Shown here piece after piece: positions 1 to 11,300 of a stretch of DNA of 64,000 bases; positions within the stretch are counted from its first letter, which is position 1, and every line of letters begins with the position of its first letter. The notes below the pieces were generated by a model, which made no database searches, had not been told where the DNA came from, and was given only the letters and a program-made list of their open reading frames with translations. Position numbers and translations under genes: made by a program. Where the stretch lies: contig OY728147.1 of the NCBI GenBank assembly GCA_963277665.1, positions 1,259,277,424-1,259,341,423 on the forward strand, in the 5' to 3' direction. Origin of the DNA: Viscum album. Taxonomy: Eukaryota; Streptophyta; Magnoliopsida; Santalales; Viscaceae.

Positions 1-1124
1 GCAGGTTTTGGGCTGGTCGCGTAAGTGGCATGTGCGCCGCAAAAGGACTTGTGCACCGGTACCTAGGAGGTTTGGAAATTTGCACGCCAGATGTTTTTTG
101 TGATCAGATATTTAAAATATGGAAAAGGAAATAGGGTCACGCAAGTATTGGTTGGGTCGTGTAAGTGAGTTGCGCGACAGAGGCTTGTGCGGATGGAGCT
201 GCGCACCAGAACCTGCGTGCCGAGACGATACTTTCATGCCACCACGCAGGGGATCCAGTTTGCCTATAAATAGAATACCACCCCTCCTCATTTGTAACAA
301 AGTTCAAGACCTATTGATTTTTCAAGCTCTTGTAGTTCAAGTAGTTGAGTCACACAGGTGGTTGTTGGGCAGCGCAAGTAGAGGTTGCGCGCTGGTGGTT
401 GGCTGCATGCCCAAGGCGGTTTGGGTGAGAATGGATTTGAGTCATACAGTTTTGAAGTTGAAGTAGGTGGTGTTGTGAATGTGGTTGGTTGATACCTTCG
501 CGCCAGTTTGAACTTGTGTGCCGCATTTGTGCCATGCAGGAGACCTGCATGCCAAGCAGTAAAGAAGAATGCCAGTGTTTTTTGAGCTGCGTGAAAGTTG
601 GGAGATTACCCGGTACCCTTGAAGGGAAGTGATATTTGAATATAGGTGAGAGTTGGACTTCAACAGAGCATCTCCACGCAATAGATGATGTATTCTTTAG
701 CGATGATGAAGATACCTTCACATCTATAAACTGAGTGTGACTTCACCAAGGGTAGTGAGCCAATGGGGGTCAATGGGAGTGACCTGAGGGAAGCAGTGAG
801 CTATCCCTGAATCTTTGTAAAGGCAGTGAGCTTGGGACAGAGTGATTATGGCAGAACCTTTGTAATCCACAGCTAGTGAAGTTTATTGGAATTTTGTATG
901 ACCGACAACCTATCGGTGTATGCTCCTTTGATGCAGCCCTTAGTGGTGAACCAAGTAAAAAGTGTGGTGTCATATCTCTGCATGTGAATGTTTTCTTTCT
1001 ATTCATAACCTTCATATAGGTTTAACAAGTTCCTACCAACGTGGGAACAAGATCCATCAATTTAAAAGAAAATGTTGACACCCTGATTCACCCCTCCCCT
1101 CTCAGGGTGTCCCGGGGTCGAACA
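1..1124 (+). repeat. 5' LTR of copia A (partial)
   Basis: It aligns with 7224-8346. Both copies end with CCCTGATTCACCCC and a CTCAGGGTGTCCCGGGGTC block. Its last bases (CGAACA) sit two bases before the PBS. It holds a TATA box near 265 and a large number of CGCGCAAGT / TGCGCGCC-like motifs, many decayed at CpG. The first ~300 bases of the LTR are missing because the window starts inside it. Confidence 0.92.
265..272 (+). promoter_or_regulatory. TATA box of copia A 5' LTR
   Basis: TATAAATA at this position is matched by TATAAATA at 7488-7495 at the same place in the 3' LTR. It is followed by a pyrimidine-rich ACCCCTCCTC stretch, as expected for a Pol II start marking U3/R. Confidence 0.6.
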
Positions 1125-1126
1125 AG

Positions 1127-1137
1127 TGGTATCAGAG
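1127..1137 (+). other. Primer-binding site (tRNA-iMet) of copia A
   Basis: TGGTATCAGAG lies two bases after the 5' LTR end. This is the usual complement of the 3' end of plant initiator-Met tRNA that primes minus-strand DNA synthesis. Confidence 0.9.
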
Positions 1138-1172
1138 TGAGGTAACTGGTGTTGAATCCATCCTTTGTCATC

Positions 1173-3189
1173 ATGGAGAATGCAGTCAATGTCAGGGGAG
1201 TACCTCACTTAGATGGAAGTAATTTCCAGATCTAGAAGAAAAAAATGAGATCTCATCTAAAATCTCTTAGAATGGAAGTTCTATTTTCCACTGTGCAAGG
1301 TATTAATGTTTCTGATCCAACAGAGCTGGCTATGACTGATACAGATAGAAAAATTCTTCATGTAGATGCTAAAGCACAGAATGCTCTCACCACAACACTT
1401 TCTGATCAGATTTATCTAAAAGTGATGAGTTGCACCTCAGTAAAGTCCATGTGGGATAAACATGAAAATATTTATGAAGGAGATAGAAAAGTGAAGGAGG
1501 AGAAACTTCAAGTGCCACAAAATAGGTTTGATGATCTGAAGATGCATCCTGTTGAGAATGCAGACTCCTTCTTCAATTGAATTACTGAAGTGGTTGGAGA
1601 AATTCGGGGCCTAGGAGAAGAAATCAGATACATTGACATTGTGAAGAAAATAATGAGAAGACTACCACCCCTATACAATGCAAAGGTATCATCCCTTGAG
1701 GAAAGAGATCTTTCCAAACTTTCGTTGGATGATCTATTGAGAAGCTTGGTGGCATATGAAATGAGAGTCAAACCAAAAGATGCTACTACAGGGGTAAGCA
1801 AGGAAATGGTGTTCAATCCATAGAGAAACTGAAATTCTCACAAGATATTAGTGGTAAAGATGATGAGGAAAAATAAATTCTCTCTCTCATTGCCATGAAG
1901 TTCCAGAAGGGAAAAGAAAAATTCAAAGAGAAGTTACCTCTTTCTTACTTTCATTGTGGAAAAGTCAGGAACATTGCTTCTCAGTGCTTAAAAAAGATCA
2001 ATGATGATGATAGAGATGCTGAAAACATTGAGAATCCTTAGAAAAGATTTTTCAAGAAAGGAGAATTTAAATCTAGAAAGAAAGTTCTAAAGAAGAGTTT
2101 TGTCTGTGAAGAGGAAGAATATGTTAATAAATTATGTGATGAAGAAGAACCAGAATTTAAAACTGGGAATCATGCTTCCACGATGGCCACTGTTGAAAAA
2201 TCAGAAGATAATGGTGGAGAAAATCAGTTAAAAACTAGTGTTGATCCTGAGTTGCAACTTAAGGATGTTGTTAGAAAGCTTAAGATTAAATGTAAGAGTT
2301 GAAATAAGTGGAAATCAATGGTAGAAGAATCAACTGAATATGTTGATCAATTTGAAGCTGAAATTGAATAATAGGAAGAATTTGTGAAAGTACTGTCTAA
2401 AATTCTTGAATGTAATGATGATGTAGTGGATCTGAAGCTGAGAATTGAATAGCAGACAAAGGTCATCAATGACCTCACCTCCATACTAGAAGAAAAATCC
2501 AAGACTGTTGAGGGTATTGAGGAGGAAGTAGTTACTCTTAGGAGTAAATTGAGACTAAATCAATTTAAAAAGAATCAAGGAAGAAAATATATTTTGGAAG
2601 ATTCTATGATGAAAAATTACTAGAAAGAGCAAAGAGTGGTTCAGATGAGGTAGGAAAATTTTTGAGTGATCAAAGACCCGCTTTCATGAGAAAGAGTCGA
2701 ATTGGCTGTGAAGATGAGACATCAACTGGTGGAAGTAAATGCATCCAAAAGAAAGACAAGATGAAAGTTGGACATGTTGAAACGAATCCTGAAGTGCTGA
2801 AAAAGAAACACTCAATCCAAACTAAAAGGAGAACTTAAAATTATCCTCAAACATTCATAAATGACAGGCAGTCCAAAAATTCTCCCAAGGAAGAATGTAT
2901 GAGGAGAAAATCAAGTGAGAAGACATTTCCTCTCATGAATTGTCAGTTCTGTGGCTATCTAGGCCATACCATGTCATATTGCAAAGAGGCAAGGAGCTAT
3001 CTAAATGGGGAAGCTTTGGGGCATCAACAAAGGAGACTGACTCCATATCCTCCATCTTATAGAAGAAACGGTTTCTATGGATACTATTTTCATTGCTCTA
3101 ACTTTGTTCATAAGGCTGTTAATTGCAGGAAGAGAAGGGACATGGACACCTCATACCGGAATTCAAGACAAGTCAAATCTCGTCGATAA
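1173..3189 (+). pseudogene. gag of copia A, disrupted
   Basis: This is the copia capsid/nucleocapsid gene. ATG at 1173 opens a frame starting MENAVNVRGVPHLDGSNF, the usual DUF4219-like start, followed by a UBN2-type gag region (about 1300-1820). The frame has stops at 1233 (where the family has Trp), 1578 and 1821. A Lys/Glu-rich, probably coiled-coil linker follows (about 1850-2850), also with stops. A degenerate zinc knuckle lies near 1945-1990. A clean CCHC knuckle (CQFCGYLGHTMSYC) lies near 2940-2985 in a shifted frame, and a knuckle lacking its first Cys lies near 3080-3130. Encoded particle protein cannot be made from this copy. Multiple knuckles around a long linker is a SIRE-like layout (family knowledge). 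Confidence 0.85.
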
Positions 3190-3294
3190 GATAGTGTTGC
3201 TCTTTCAAACAGGTTTTCTCCTCTCGAAGAAGACGTCAACTATGAAGAACCAATGTACACAGATGAGATAATTTAAAGGCCATCAGTTCTATAT

Positions 3295-6200
3295 ACTCAT
3301 TCCAATGTCACATGGAAATAAAGGAAGAAAATTGAGAAATCCAACCTTGTAGAGGTGGCCCTCAAAGATACAAAAAGCAACAGTACTTGGATTTTGGTTA
3401 GTAGTTGTTCATCCCATATGATAGGTAATGATGGCCTGTTAACATATGTCAAAATGAAGGTTGATGGAACAGTTTGATTTGGTAATGATGGAGCTCTGAA
3501 AATCAAAGGCAGTGGAAGTACTGAATTAGATAATGGAGATCTAAAGAAGAATGAAGTCCTTTACATAGATGGCCTACGTCATAATCTACTCAGTGTGAGT
3601 CAACTCTGTGACTCGGGACTTATTGTTACTTTTAATAAAAAAAGGTTTTACTATCAATGGAAAGATGGGAAATTCACTTATGAAAGGATACAGAACAGAA
3701 GGCAACTTGTATCAGGTTGATAGTGAAGAAAATTTTTTCTACATGACTGTTGAAGAAGAAAACAATTTGTGGCATAGGAGACTAGGTCACATCAATCAAC
3801 AAGACATGGAGAAAATATCAAAATTGAGGATTGTCATGGACATTCTAAACCTGAAGTGTGAGCGTGAAAAATCTTGTGATGCTTGCATTCATGGAAAGTT
3901 GGTCTGTAGTTTATATAGGCCAAATAAGAAAAGGGAATCTCATCTTCTTGATCTAATTCATACATATGTATGTGGGCCGATAAATGTTGTCATAACTCAT
4001 GGAGAGAGGTACTTTGTTCTTTTCATTAATGATTATAGTATAATGGCATGTGTTATTGTCATTCACAGGAAACGAAAAGTGCTTGACTGCTTGAAAACAT
4101 ATCGGCGAATCACCGAGAATGATACTGGACGAACAATCAATGTTTTGCGATATGATAATGGAGGGGAATACACGTCCATTGAGTTTGATAATTACCTATA
4201 AAAACATGGAATACAACATGAGGTATATACTGTGAGAACTCCACAGAAAAATGGAGTTGTTGAGTGCCGAAATCGACAGGTCAACAACATGGCCAGGACT
4301 ATGCTGATTGAGAGTGGTATCTCTCGCCATTACTGGAAGGATCCTGTTGAAGCTACAGTGCACATTCAGAATCGAACAGGACTTTATATGGGAGAAATGA
4401 AGACACCGTATGAATTGTTTCATGGAAGGAAGCCTTTGTTGAAATACTTTCATGTTTTCGTAAGTAAATGTTTAATTCAGAATAAAGAATGAAATCAAGG
4501 GAAGTTTGGTGACAATGCTGATGAATGAATTTTTCTTGGGTATCCAATGAACAGCAAAGCCTATTAGTGTTTCAACAAGTGATTAAGAAGGATTATAGTA
4601 AGTAGTGATGTTAAGATAATTGAATAGAAAACCACAAATGCTTCAAGGATATCATATACTGATGTGATCTAAAGTGAGGAAGAAAGTGAACATGGAGAAA
4701 ATACAAATACAGAAATAGAGAAAGATGTACAAAACACTCAGCAGTCACATCATGATGTTGACTCAGAAGAAGAATCTAAAGAAGAAACTATGGCTGGAGA
4801 GAATGCAACTGAACCGCATAGAAGAAATCTTAGAGCTGAGATTGATCCATCTAACATAATTGGGGATAGGAGTTCATGCACACAAACAAGGAGGATGAGG
4901 AATAACACGCAATCTATATTTCTGTCAGTTGTGGAGAAATCCTTATTCAAAGAAGCTGCAAAGTATGAATCTTGGGTGAAGGCCATGAATGAAGAGCTAG
5001 ATCAGATTGACAAGAATCAAACATGGGATCTTGTCCAGAGTCCCGAAGGTCACAATGTGATTGGTACAAAATGGATCTTCAAGAACAAGTTTGATGAGCA
5101 TGGAAGTGTTATGAGAAACAAGGCTTGACTAGTATGTAAGGGGTATTCCAAGATTGAAGGTGTTGATGTTGAAGAAACCTTTTCTCCAGTGTCTAGACTG
5201 GAGTCAATCAGACTTTTCCTTGCCATGGCACTCCAAAGAGGATATAAAGTATATCAAATAGATGTCAAGACAACATTCTTGAATGGTGTACCTAAAGAAG
5301 AAGTCTACATTGAACAAACAGTGGGTTTTGTTCTTGGTACTGATGAGACAAAGGTCTGCAAACTGAAGAAAGCACTATATGGTTTGAATCAGGCACCACG
5401 AGCATGGTATTCCCTCCTGGACTCGTATCTCAAGAAGTTGGAGTTCAAAAGAGGAGGAATGGATCACAATCTCTATGTGAATAATTCTCAAAAAGATCAA
5501 TTCATTATTCTAGTCTATGTTGATGATATCATATTTGGTGGCAGCAGGTAGAAATCAGTGGATGAATTTACCAATCATATGAAATCAATATTTGAAATGT
5601 CTATGATTTGGGTGCTCACATATTTCTTGGGGATACAGGTGATTCAAAAGAAGGATTACACTTACATTTCTCGGGAAAATTATGCAAGAGATCTGTTGAA
5701 TAAGTTTAATATGAAAGACTCCAAACCAATGTCAACTCCGATTGAAGTTGGAAATAAACTTGGAAATCATGAGGATGGGGCCTTTGTTGATCCTACCATG
5801 TACTGGAGGATCATTGGGAGCCTACTGTAGCTGACATTGACACGGCTAGATTTTATCGTTTCCATGTGTATTGCGACCCGCTTTCAGAGTAATCCAAAGG
5901 AGGAACATATGGAAGCGGTAAAAAGAATCATGAGGTACATTCAAGGTACACATAACTTTGGGTTATATTTTTCTGCAGGCAGGGACAGTGAATAATCAAC
6001 GTTTTTTGATGCAGACTGGGCTGGTGATGTAGTAGATAGAAATTCCACCAGTGGTGGAGCCTTCTATATTGAGAAAAAATGTGTTGGCTGGCTAAGCAAG
6101 AAACATAAAAGTACTTCTCTTAGTACTATTGAAGCTGAGTATATATCCACTATAAAGGCATGCACTCAACTGCTATGGATGAAGTAGAAATTAACAGACA

Positions 6201-6469
6201 TTGGTGACGTGGTGAAGAAACCAATGGTGATTTACTATGATAAAAAGAGTGTAATTGATCTTACAAAGAATCCGGTTCAGCATTCTCGTACAAAACATAT
6301 TTAAATTAGGTATCACTTTATCAAAGAGAAAGGGGAGCAAGGCATGATTAGAATGGATCATGTAGGAACAGATGAGCAAGTGGCTGATATCCTGATCAAG
6401 CCACTGTCAGCAGTTGTGTTTGAGAAGCATCGGTTGATCCTCAGTGTTCATCCACCTCCCCGTGCATAA
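3295..6469 (+). pseudogene. pol of copia A (protease-integrase-RT-RNase H), disrupted
   Basis: Domains occur in copia order. Protease is near 3382-3600: the active-site DSG is replaced by VSS before CSSHMIG, and the LRHNLLSVSQLCDSG motif follows. A one-base frameshift near 3690 moves to the integrase frame. The HHCC zinc domain is near 3770-3900 (WHRRLGH and CDACIHGK). The integrase core is near 3945-4490: the first catalytic Asp appears as Tyr in HTYVCGP, while RYDNGGEY and QKNGVVE supply the second Asp and the Glu. RT runs about 4940-5830, with KWIFKNKFDEHG and an intact YVDD at 5516-5527. RNase H is near 6005-6200 (ADWAGD, IEAEYI). One frame runs from integrase to the stop at 6467 with many internal stops, for example 4199, 4490, 5126 and 6185. 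Confidence 0.93.
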
Positions 6470-6910
6470 GGAGGTTACGAAATTCCCTTCTCCTCGTTTA
6501 TAATAACTGTTTTTATCTTTTTATGGATGTGATGCAGGTTTGTAGGGGAGATACAATCCAGGGGGAGTATGATTTGATCTTAAAAATGAACAAATTACTG
6601 GTCTTTGGGTTTATTGTCAATGGGGGAGAAAGGAATAAATTCAGGCATGTTCAGGCATGTAATGCTTCTGTGACACGATGTGAATTCAGTGTCAGTGATA
6701 GGATGAGAAGGAATACATTGGTCATGTAATGATTCTTGGGTGTCAGTAAGAATTCCAAAACATGAGAACCCAAATCAAGCTTCCTCTCTTGTTTTCTACA
6801 CCGAGCATTGCTCACATAGACTTAGAGTGTTGGATGAGTTGATTCTTGTGTTTTTGGTTTTCATGTGGATGGGGATCTTTTGAATTTATTTTCTGATTGC
6901 CAACAAACCC
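6470..6910 (+). other. Post-pol untranslated stretch of copia A
   Basis: This lies between the pol stop and the polypurine tract. It contains G-rich patches such as CCAGGGGGAG and short open frames only. Some copia elements carry an env-like gene here; I see no membrane segment or recognisable protein. Confidence 0.6.
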
Positions 6911-6921
6911 AAAGAGGGAGA
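6911..6921 (+). other. Polypurine tract of copia A
   Basis: AAAGAGGGAGA ends one base before the 3' LTR start and would prime plus-strand synthesis. The flanking CAACAAACCC is typical of copia elements. Confidence 0.75.
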
Positions 6922-6922
6922 C

Positions 6923-8346
6923 TATTAGAACCATGGTTATATTTGCATGAATTGGAGTATGGTTTGTGTTTGTTTTCAATCCTCAGAGGATGTTCAGCAT
7001 GTGTGCCAGCAAAGTGCTCGTACAGGTCAAACAGATTATAGTATTGAAGGTGGCACCATTTTCTAGTGTTTACCAAATTTTTTTGGCTTGAAAATCAACA
7101 AATATAGAAAAGTGTTTTTGGAAAAGGGACCTACGTGTCGTGTACTTAAAGGAGAGGAAACTTGCACGCCATATTTTTTTTCAAGATGAGAACATGGAAA
7201 AATGGAAAAGGGATAAGGGCTGGGCAGGTTTTGGGCTGGTCGCGCAAGTGACCTACGCTCCACAAAAGGACTTGCACGCCGGTACCTAGGAGGTTTGGAA
7301 AGATGCGCACCAGATGTTTTTCGTGATCATATCTTAAAAATATGGAAAAGTAAATAGGGTCGTACAAGTATTGGTTGGGTCGCGCAAGTGAGTTGCACGA
7401 CAGAGGCTTGTACGGATGGAGCTGTGTGCCGGAACCTACGTGCTGAGAGGATACTTTCACGCCACCGCACAGGGGATCTAGTTTTCCTATAAATATAGGA
7501 ACACCCCTCCTCATTTGTAACGAAGTTCAAGACTTAGAGATTTTTTGAGCTCACGTCGCGCAAGTAGTTGAGTCACACAGGTGGTTATTGGGCAGCGCAA
7601 GTAGAGGTTGCGCGCTGGTTGTTGGCTGCGTGCCCAAGGTGGTATGGGTGAGAACATATTTGAGTCGTGTAGGTTTGAAGTTGTAGTAGGCAGTGTCGCG
7701 CAGGTTGTTGGTTGATACCTGCGCGCTAGTTTGAACTTGCGCGCCGCATTTGTGCTACAAAGGAGACCTACGCGCCAGGCATTAAAGAAGTGTGCCAGTG
7801 TTTTTGAGCTGCGTGAAAGTTGGGAGATTGCCCAGTACCCTTGAAGGGAAGTGATATTTGACTACAGGTGAGAGTTAGACTTCAACAGAGCATCTACACA
7901 CAACAGAGTATGTATTCTTTAGAGATGATGAAGAGACCTTCACGTCTATAAACCGAGTGTAACTTCACCAAGGGCAGTGAGCCAGGGGGAATCAACGAGA
8001 GTGACCCAATGCAAGCAGTCATCTATCCTTGAATCTTTATAATGGTAGTGATCCTAGGACAGAGTGACTATGCCCAAACCTTTGTAATCCATAGCTAGTG
8101 AAGTTTAGTGTAATTTGGTACGACTGACAACCTATCGGCATGTGCTCCTTAGACATAGCCCTTAGTGGTGAACCAAGTAAAAAGTGATGTGTCGTCTCTC
8201 TGCTTTTGAATGTTTTCTTTCTGTTCATAACTATCATACAGGTTTAACAAGTTCCTACCAATGGGGGAACAAGATCCATCACTTTAAAAGAAAAATTTTA
8301 CACCCTGATTCACCCCTCCCCTCTCAGGGTGTCCCGGGGTCCTACA
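6923..8346 (+). repeat. 3' LTR of copia A (complete)
   Basis: It starts TATTAGAACC (expected TG; a G-to-A change is likely) right after the polypurine tract and ends CCTACA, giving about 1.42 kb. From 7224 onward it aligns with 1-1124. TATAAATA is at 7488. The segment 7180-7800 is dense in CGCGCAAGT, TGCGCGCC and related words on either side of the TATA box. Open frames on the minus strand here are by-products of that GC-rich repeat. Confidence 0.9.
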
Positions 8347-8640
8347 TAATGACCCTCTGTGAAATCTCACACAGTCTAACCCCTTTGTTCCCACATGGAA
8401 CTAATCATTTACAAATGACCTCCTAGGTATCTCTCACAGTTAATACCAACTTGGTCTGTATAGCAACTATATAATATAAAATGATCACCTTACAGCTCTC
8501 ACAGTCAATGTCCTAGGGTCCAACATTTATTTAATAACGACCCCCTGGGTAGCTATCATGGTCTAACCCCTCTAGTCAATGACCACCAGACATCTCTCAT
8601 ATTCAATACCTCTGGGTCAACATAAAAAAAATCATACATA
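8347..8640. repeat. Imperfect tandem repeat, about 65-85 bp unit
   Basis: Words of the form AATGACC..CTGGGTA followed by CTCTCACAGTCAATACC recur about four times with spacers of varying length. The copies are strongly diverged, so the unit length is approximate. Confidence 0.45.
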
Positions 8641-9559
8641 AATGACCCAACTTTGAGAATCCATCACAATCAATTCCCCTTGTTCAAACATTCACAATTC
8701 AAAACACATGCATCTCAAATAAACAGTAACTCCATCCTAACAACACTAGGCTTGGAAACAAACCAATCAGAATAGGAAATTCTATCCAAAATGGAAATAA
8801 TTAATAAAACATTAGAAACACACCCATAATCAAGTTAATAAACCTTATGAATAATAAATAAACCCTTTTCTCAATCAAACACACCATAACAGGTCTTAAA
8901 CGGGGTAAAATTCTATGACACGCAATACCCTAAACATGGTTATTTGGAACTTTTAGCATTTATAATCCAAATACAACCAATGGAAGGCAATAAAAACCTA
9001 CCTAAATGTTGTACGATGAACACTCTTGAACATCGTCCCTTGAATCAGCCTAGAATTAAGTAGATATACAAAAATATTAAAATCGTTCAACCTTGGATAA
9101 ATCATGAGAGAGTAGAAATTAGGAAGAGATGCTCTAGGGGAAGAGAGAACTCACCGGTGGAAATCCAATACACCCAGTGGCATCTCAATCGATGCTCGGA
9201 CGGAGGAATGGGAGGAACTCAAAGATCTTCGGCCATGTGTCACTCTCCTGTACGAGACACGGGAAGAAGAAGAGCATTATGGATATGAGATGTGACCCCA
9301 GTCCAATTTATAAAATTAAAAGAAAAGTACACAGTGTGTTAATTTAATGTACACGTAGTGTATTAGCCTCAATTGTTCCCCGCTTTAGGCGGTCTTCCAG
9401 GTCACCTATACGGCCATGTACTCGGTCGTTACGTGACCAACACACGGTTACCCGTGACAACTGGGTACGCAATGTGTACTCAAGAGTACACGGCGTGTAC
9501 TTAAAAAATTTCCCCTTTATTCCTTTTTCCTAAAAAACAACCTAAAATTAAGATCCATA
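8347..9559 (-). repeat. Minus-strand LTR-like fragment between copia A and copia B
   Basis: No coding region is visible. Read on the minus strand, it shows a TATA-like TATAAATT (9305-9312), then a leader running leftward, as in a gypsy-type LTR. To the right of the TATA box (its upstream side) lie imperfect palindromic TACAC...GTGTA words near 9335-9500. To the left, 8347-8640 holds imperfect repeats of about 65-85 bp. Both neighbouring copia elements seem to truncate it. The assignment to an LTR is inference. Confidence 0.45.
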
Positions 9560-9682
9560 CATGAAAAGAAGATATGGGTTCTTAAAATTGGGGCAATAAT
9601 TATTTTGGTAAAAGAATATCCATACCCTGATTCACCCCCCCCCCCCCCTCTTAAGGTATCTAGGCCCCTTTTGGTCGTAAAA
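9560..9682 (+). repeat. 5' LTR terminal fragment of copia B
   Basis: It matches the last ~120 bases of the 3' LTR (25665-25789), including a 14-base C run near 9637. The rest of the LTR is replaced by the minus-strand fragment to its left. Confidence 0.7.
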
Positions 9683-9684
9683 AT

Positions 9685-9696
9685 TGGTATCAGAGC
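9685..9696 (+). other. Primer-binding site (tRNA-iMet) of copia B
   Basis: TGGTATCAGAGC is a perfect 12-base match to the plant initiator-Met primer site, three bases after the LTR end. Confidence 0.92.
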
Positions 9697-9787
9697 GTAG
9701 GTTACATTTATCAGATTTTTTTTCCCTGACTCAGTTCAGTATATTTTTGTGGTTAAATATTCAGTGTTCTCTTATCTTGGTATTCCA

Positions 9788-11300
9788 TGGAAAATGAAAA
9801 AACATCAAATAAAAAGCATAAGTAAGATAGTATTCTTTAGTGTGGAAGTGTTTATGAAAAAATTGTGATCCAGCTAAAGGAATCAAACGGCTTTCTGAAG
9901 GAAGTCTTAGATGAATTAAATATAAAAGAGACAGATTCACTCAATAGTGATGTAGGAATGAGTGAATTACAATAAATTAAAAGTCATTATGATGCTACTT
10001 ATGATGAAAAAGTTTCAAGAAGTCCACCAGTACATGATGTCGACATGACAAAGGAATTGGATTGAAAATTGGATGAAGAAGTTAAATCAAAAGATATCTG
10101 GATCCAAGGACTAGAAATTGAGATCAACAATATAAGAGGCTTAAATCAAAGGATTATTGATGTGGATACATACCCGAGGGAGAATAATGATTCCCAAGAT
10201 GAAGAACAACAAGATAAGTCTTCAAAGAGAGAGAAATGCAAAGCCGATGATATGAGAAAGAATCTGAACTCAGATAACATTCAAAATTTGAAAGATATAA
10301 ATGATGATATTGCTTCACAACTAACTAAAATAGTTCATAATAATCAAATACTATAATAGGAGAGTGAATTCTATGTTAATTATATTGCTCAAGAAAAATT
10401 GAAATTAAAGGATAAATGTGACGTGGAGGATATGATCACACATGAGTTAGAGGATATGATGAGTAGAAGTAAGAATATTGAGAGAAAACTGAATGATAAA
10501 CTTGAAGTAAGAGATATAAAGATTTAAATGTTGGAAGAAGAGCTAGATTTAGTGAATAAATAAGTGTATAATTCCAATACTAAATGAAATATAAAAATTA
10601 AGGATTCCTTGAACTAACTATTTGATTATCCTTTTATAATTAATGATAAAATGAAAAACAAATATTCTATTTATGAAGAGAAACAACAACATATTTTCTC
10701 ACCTCAAAGACCATACAGTTTGGGAGAAGCTGGTATTGGATTTGATGAATCCCCTCCCATGCAAGATAGAAAGAGAGCCATGAACAGTTCAAAAAATAGA
10801 GAAAATCATGTAGTTTCTAAAGACAGACCTAAAAAGTATTATATAGGAAGTAATGATATCATGTTCTATTTCTATGGGATTCATGGTCATACATCAAGAT
10901 TTTTTTTCAAAAGATCAATAATAAATCTCATGCTATGAAGATATAAATTTTTCTCAATCTAAGAATAAGAATAAGCATCATGAGAAATCTGAAAGAAGTG
11001 TCTCTCAGAATAAATTTACCATGATGAACTTCTATTATGGTAAAATGGGTTACACCATGAGTATATGTTAGGAATCCCAAGATCTCAATTCCAGAAGAAG
11101 AATGAAAGCTGAATCAACATATCAACTGGGAAATGATGAGATGAGGTATGTCTTTGATTGAAGGTGTTTTATTTTTTCTAATCATGGGAATTTGGCAAGG
11201 CATTGTAGCAAGAAGAAATCGGGGAAGGAAAAGGAACCCATAAAGAGATCTCCAGCACAAGCAGTATACAATGAAGAAACCTATACTAGAAGATAATCCA
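9788..11300 (+). pseudogene. gag relic of copia B
   Basis: ATG at 9788 opens a Lys/Glu/Asp-rich sequence with many stops. Open pieces at 10069-10356 and 10651-10938 look like the charged linker part of a SIRE-type gag. I could not find the UBN2 capsid region, which appears deleted. Three knuckle relics remain: near 10860 (FYFYGIHGHTSRF, all Cys lost), near 11030 (YYGKMGYTMSIC, only the last Cys kept) and near 11165-11205 (CFIFSNHGNLARHC, two Cys kept). TGT-to-TAT changes explain several losses. Confidence 0.7.

Larger units (their letters stand above)
1..8346 (+). mobile_element. Ty1/copia LTR retrotransposon A (5' end cut by window)
   Basis: The element has LTRs in direct orientation (1-1124 and 6923-8346), a primer-binding site for initiator-Met tRNA at 1127, gag, then protease, integrase, reverse transcriptase and RNase H in copia order, and a polypurine tract at 6911. 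The long gag with spaced zinc knuckles and an extended charged linker resembles the SIRE/Maximus branch (inference). In the first 93 aligned LTR bases I counted about 14 differences, mostly transitions, so the copy is not recent. The coding region has many stops and at least two frameshifts. The 5' LTR start and the target duplication lie outside the window. Confidence 0.93.

Noticed and set aside
119..466. 115-codon open frame
   Set aside because: Lies within the copia A LTR across its TATA box and is broken in the 3' LTR copy.
9630..9655. Long C run as a possible sequencing error
   Set aside because: A matching C run occurs in the other LTR end at 25746-25756, so it is a real part of the LTR, though its exact length may be uncertain.
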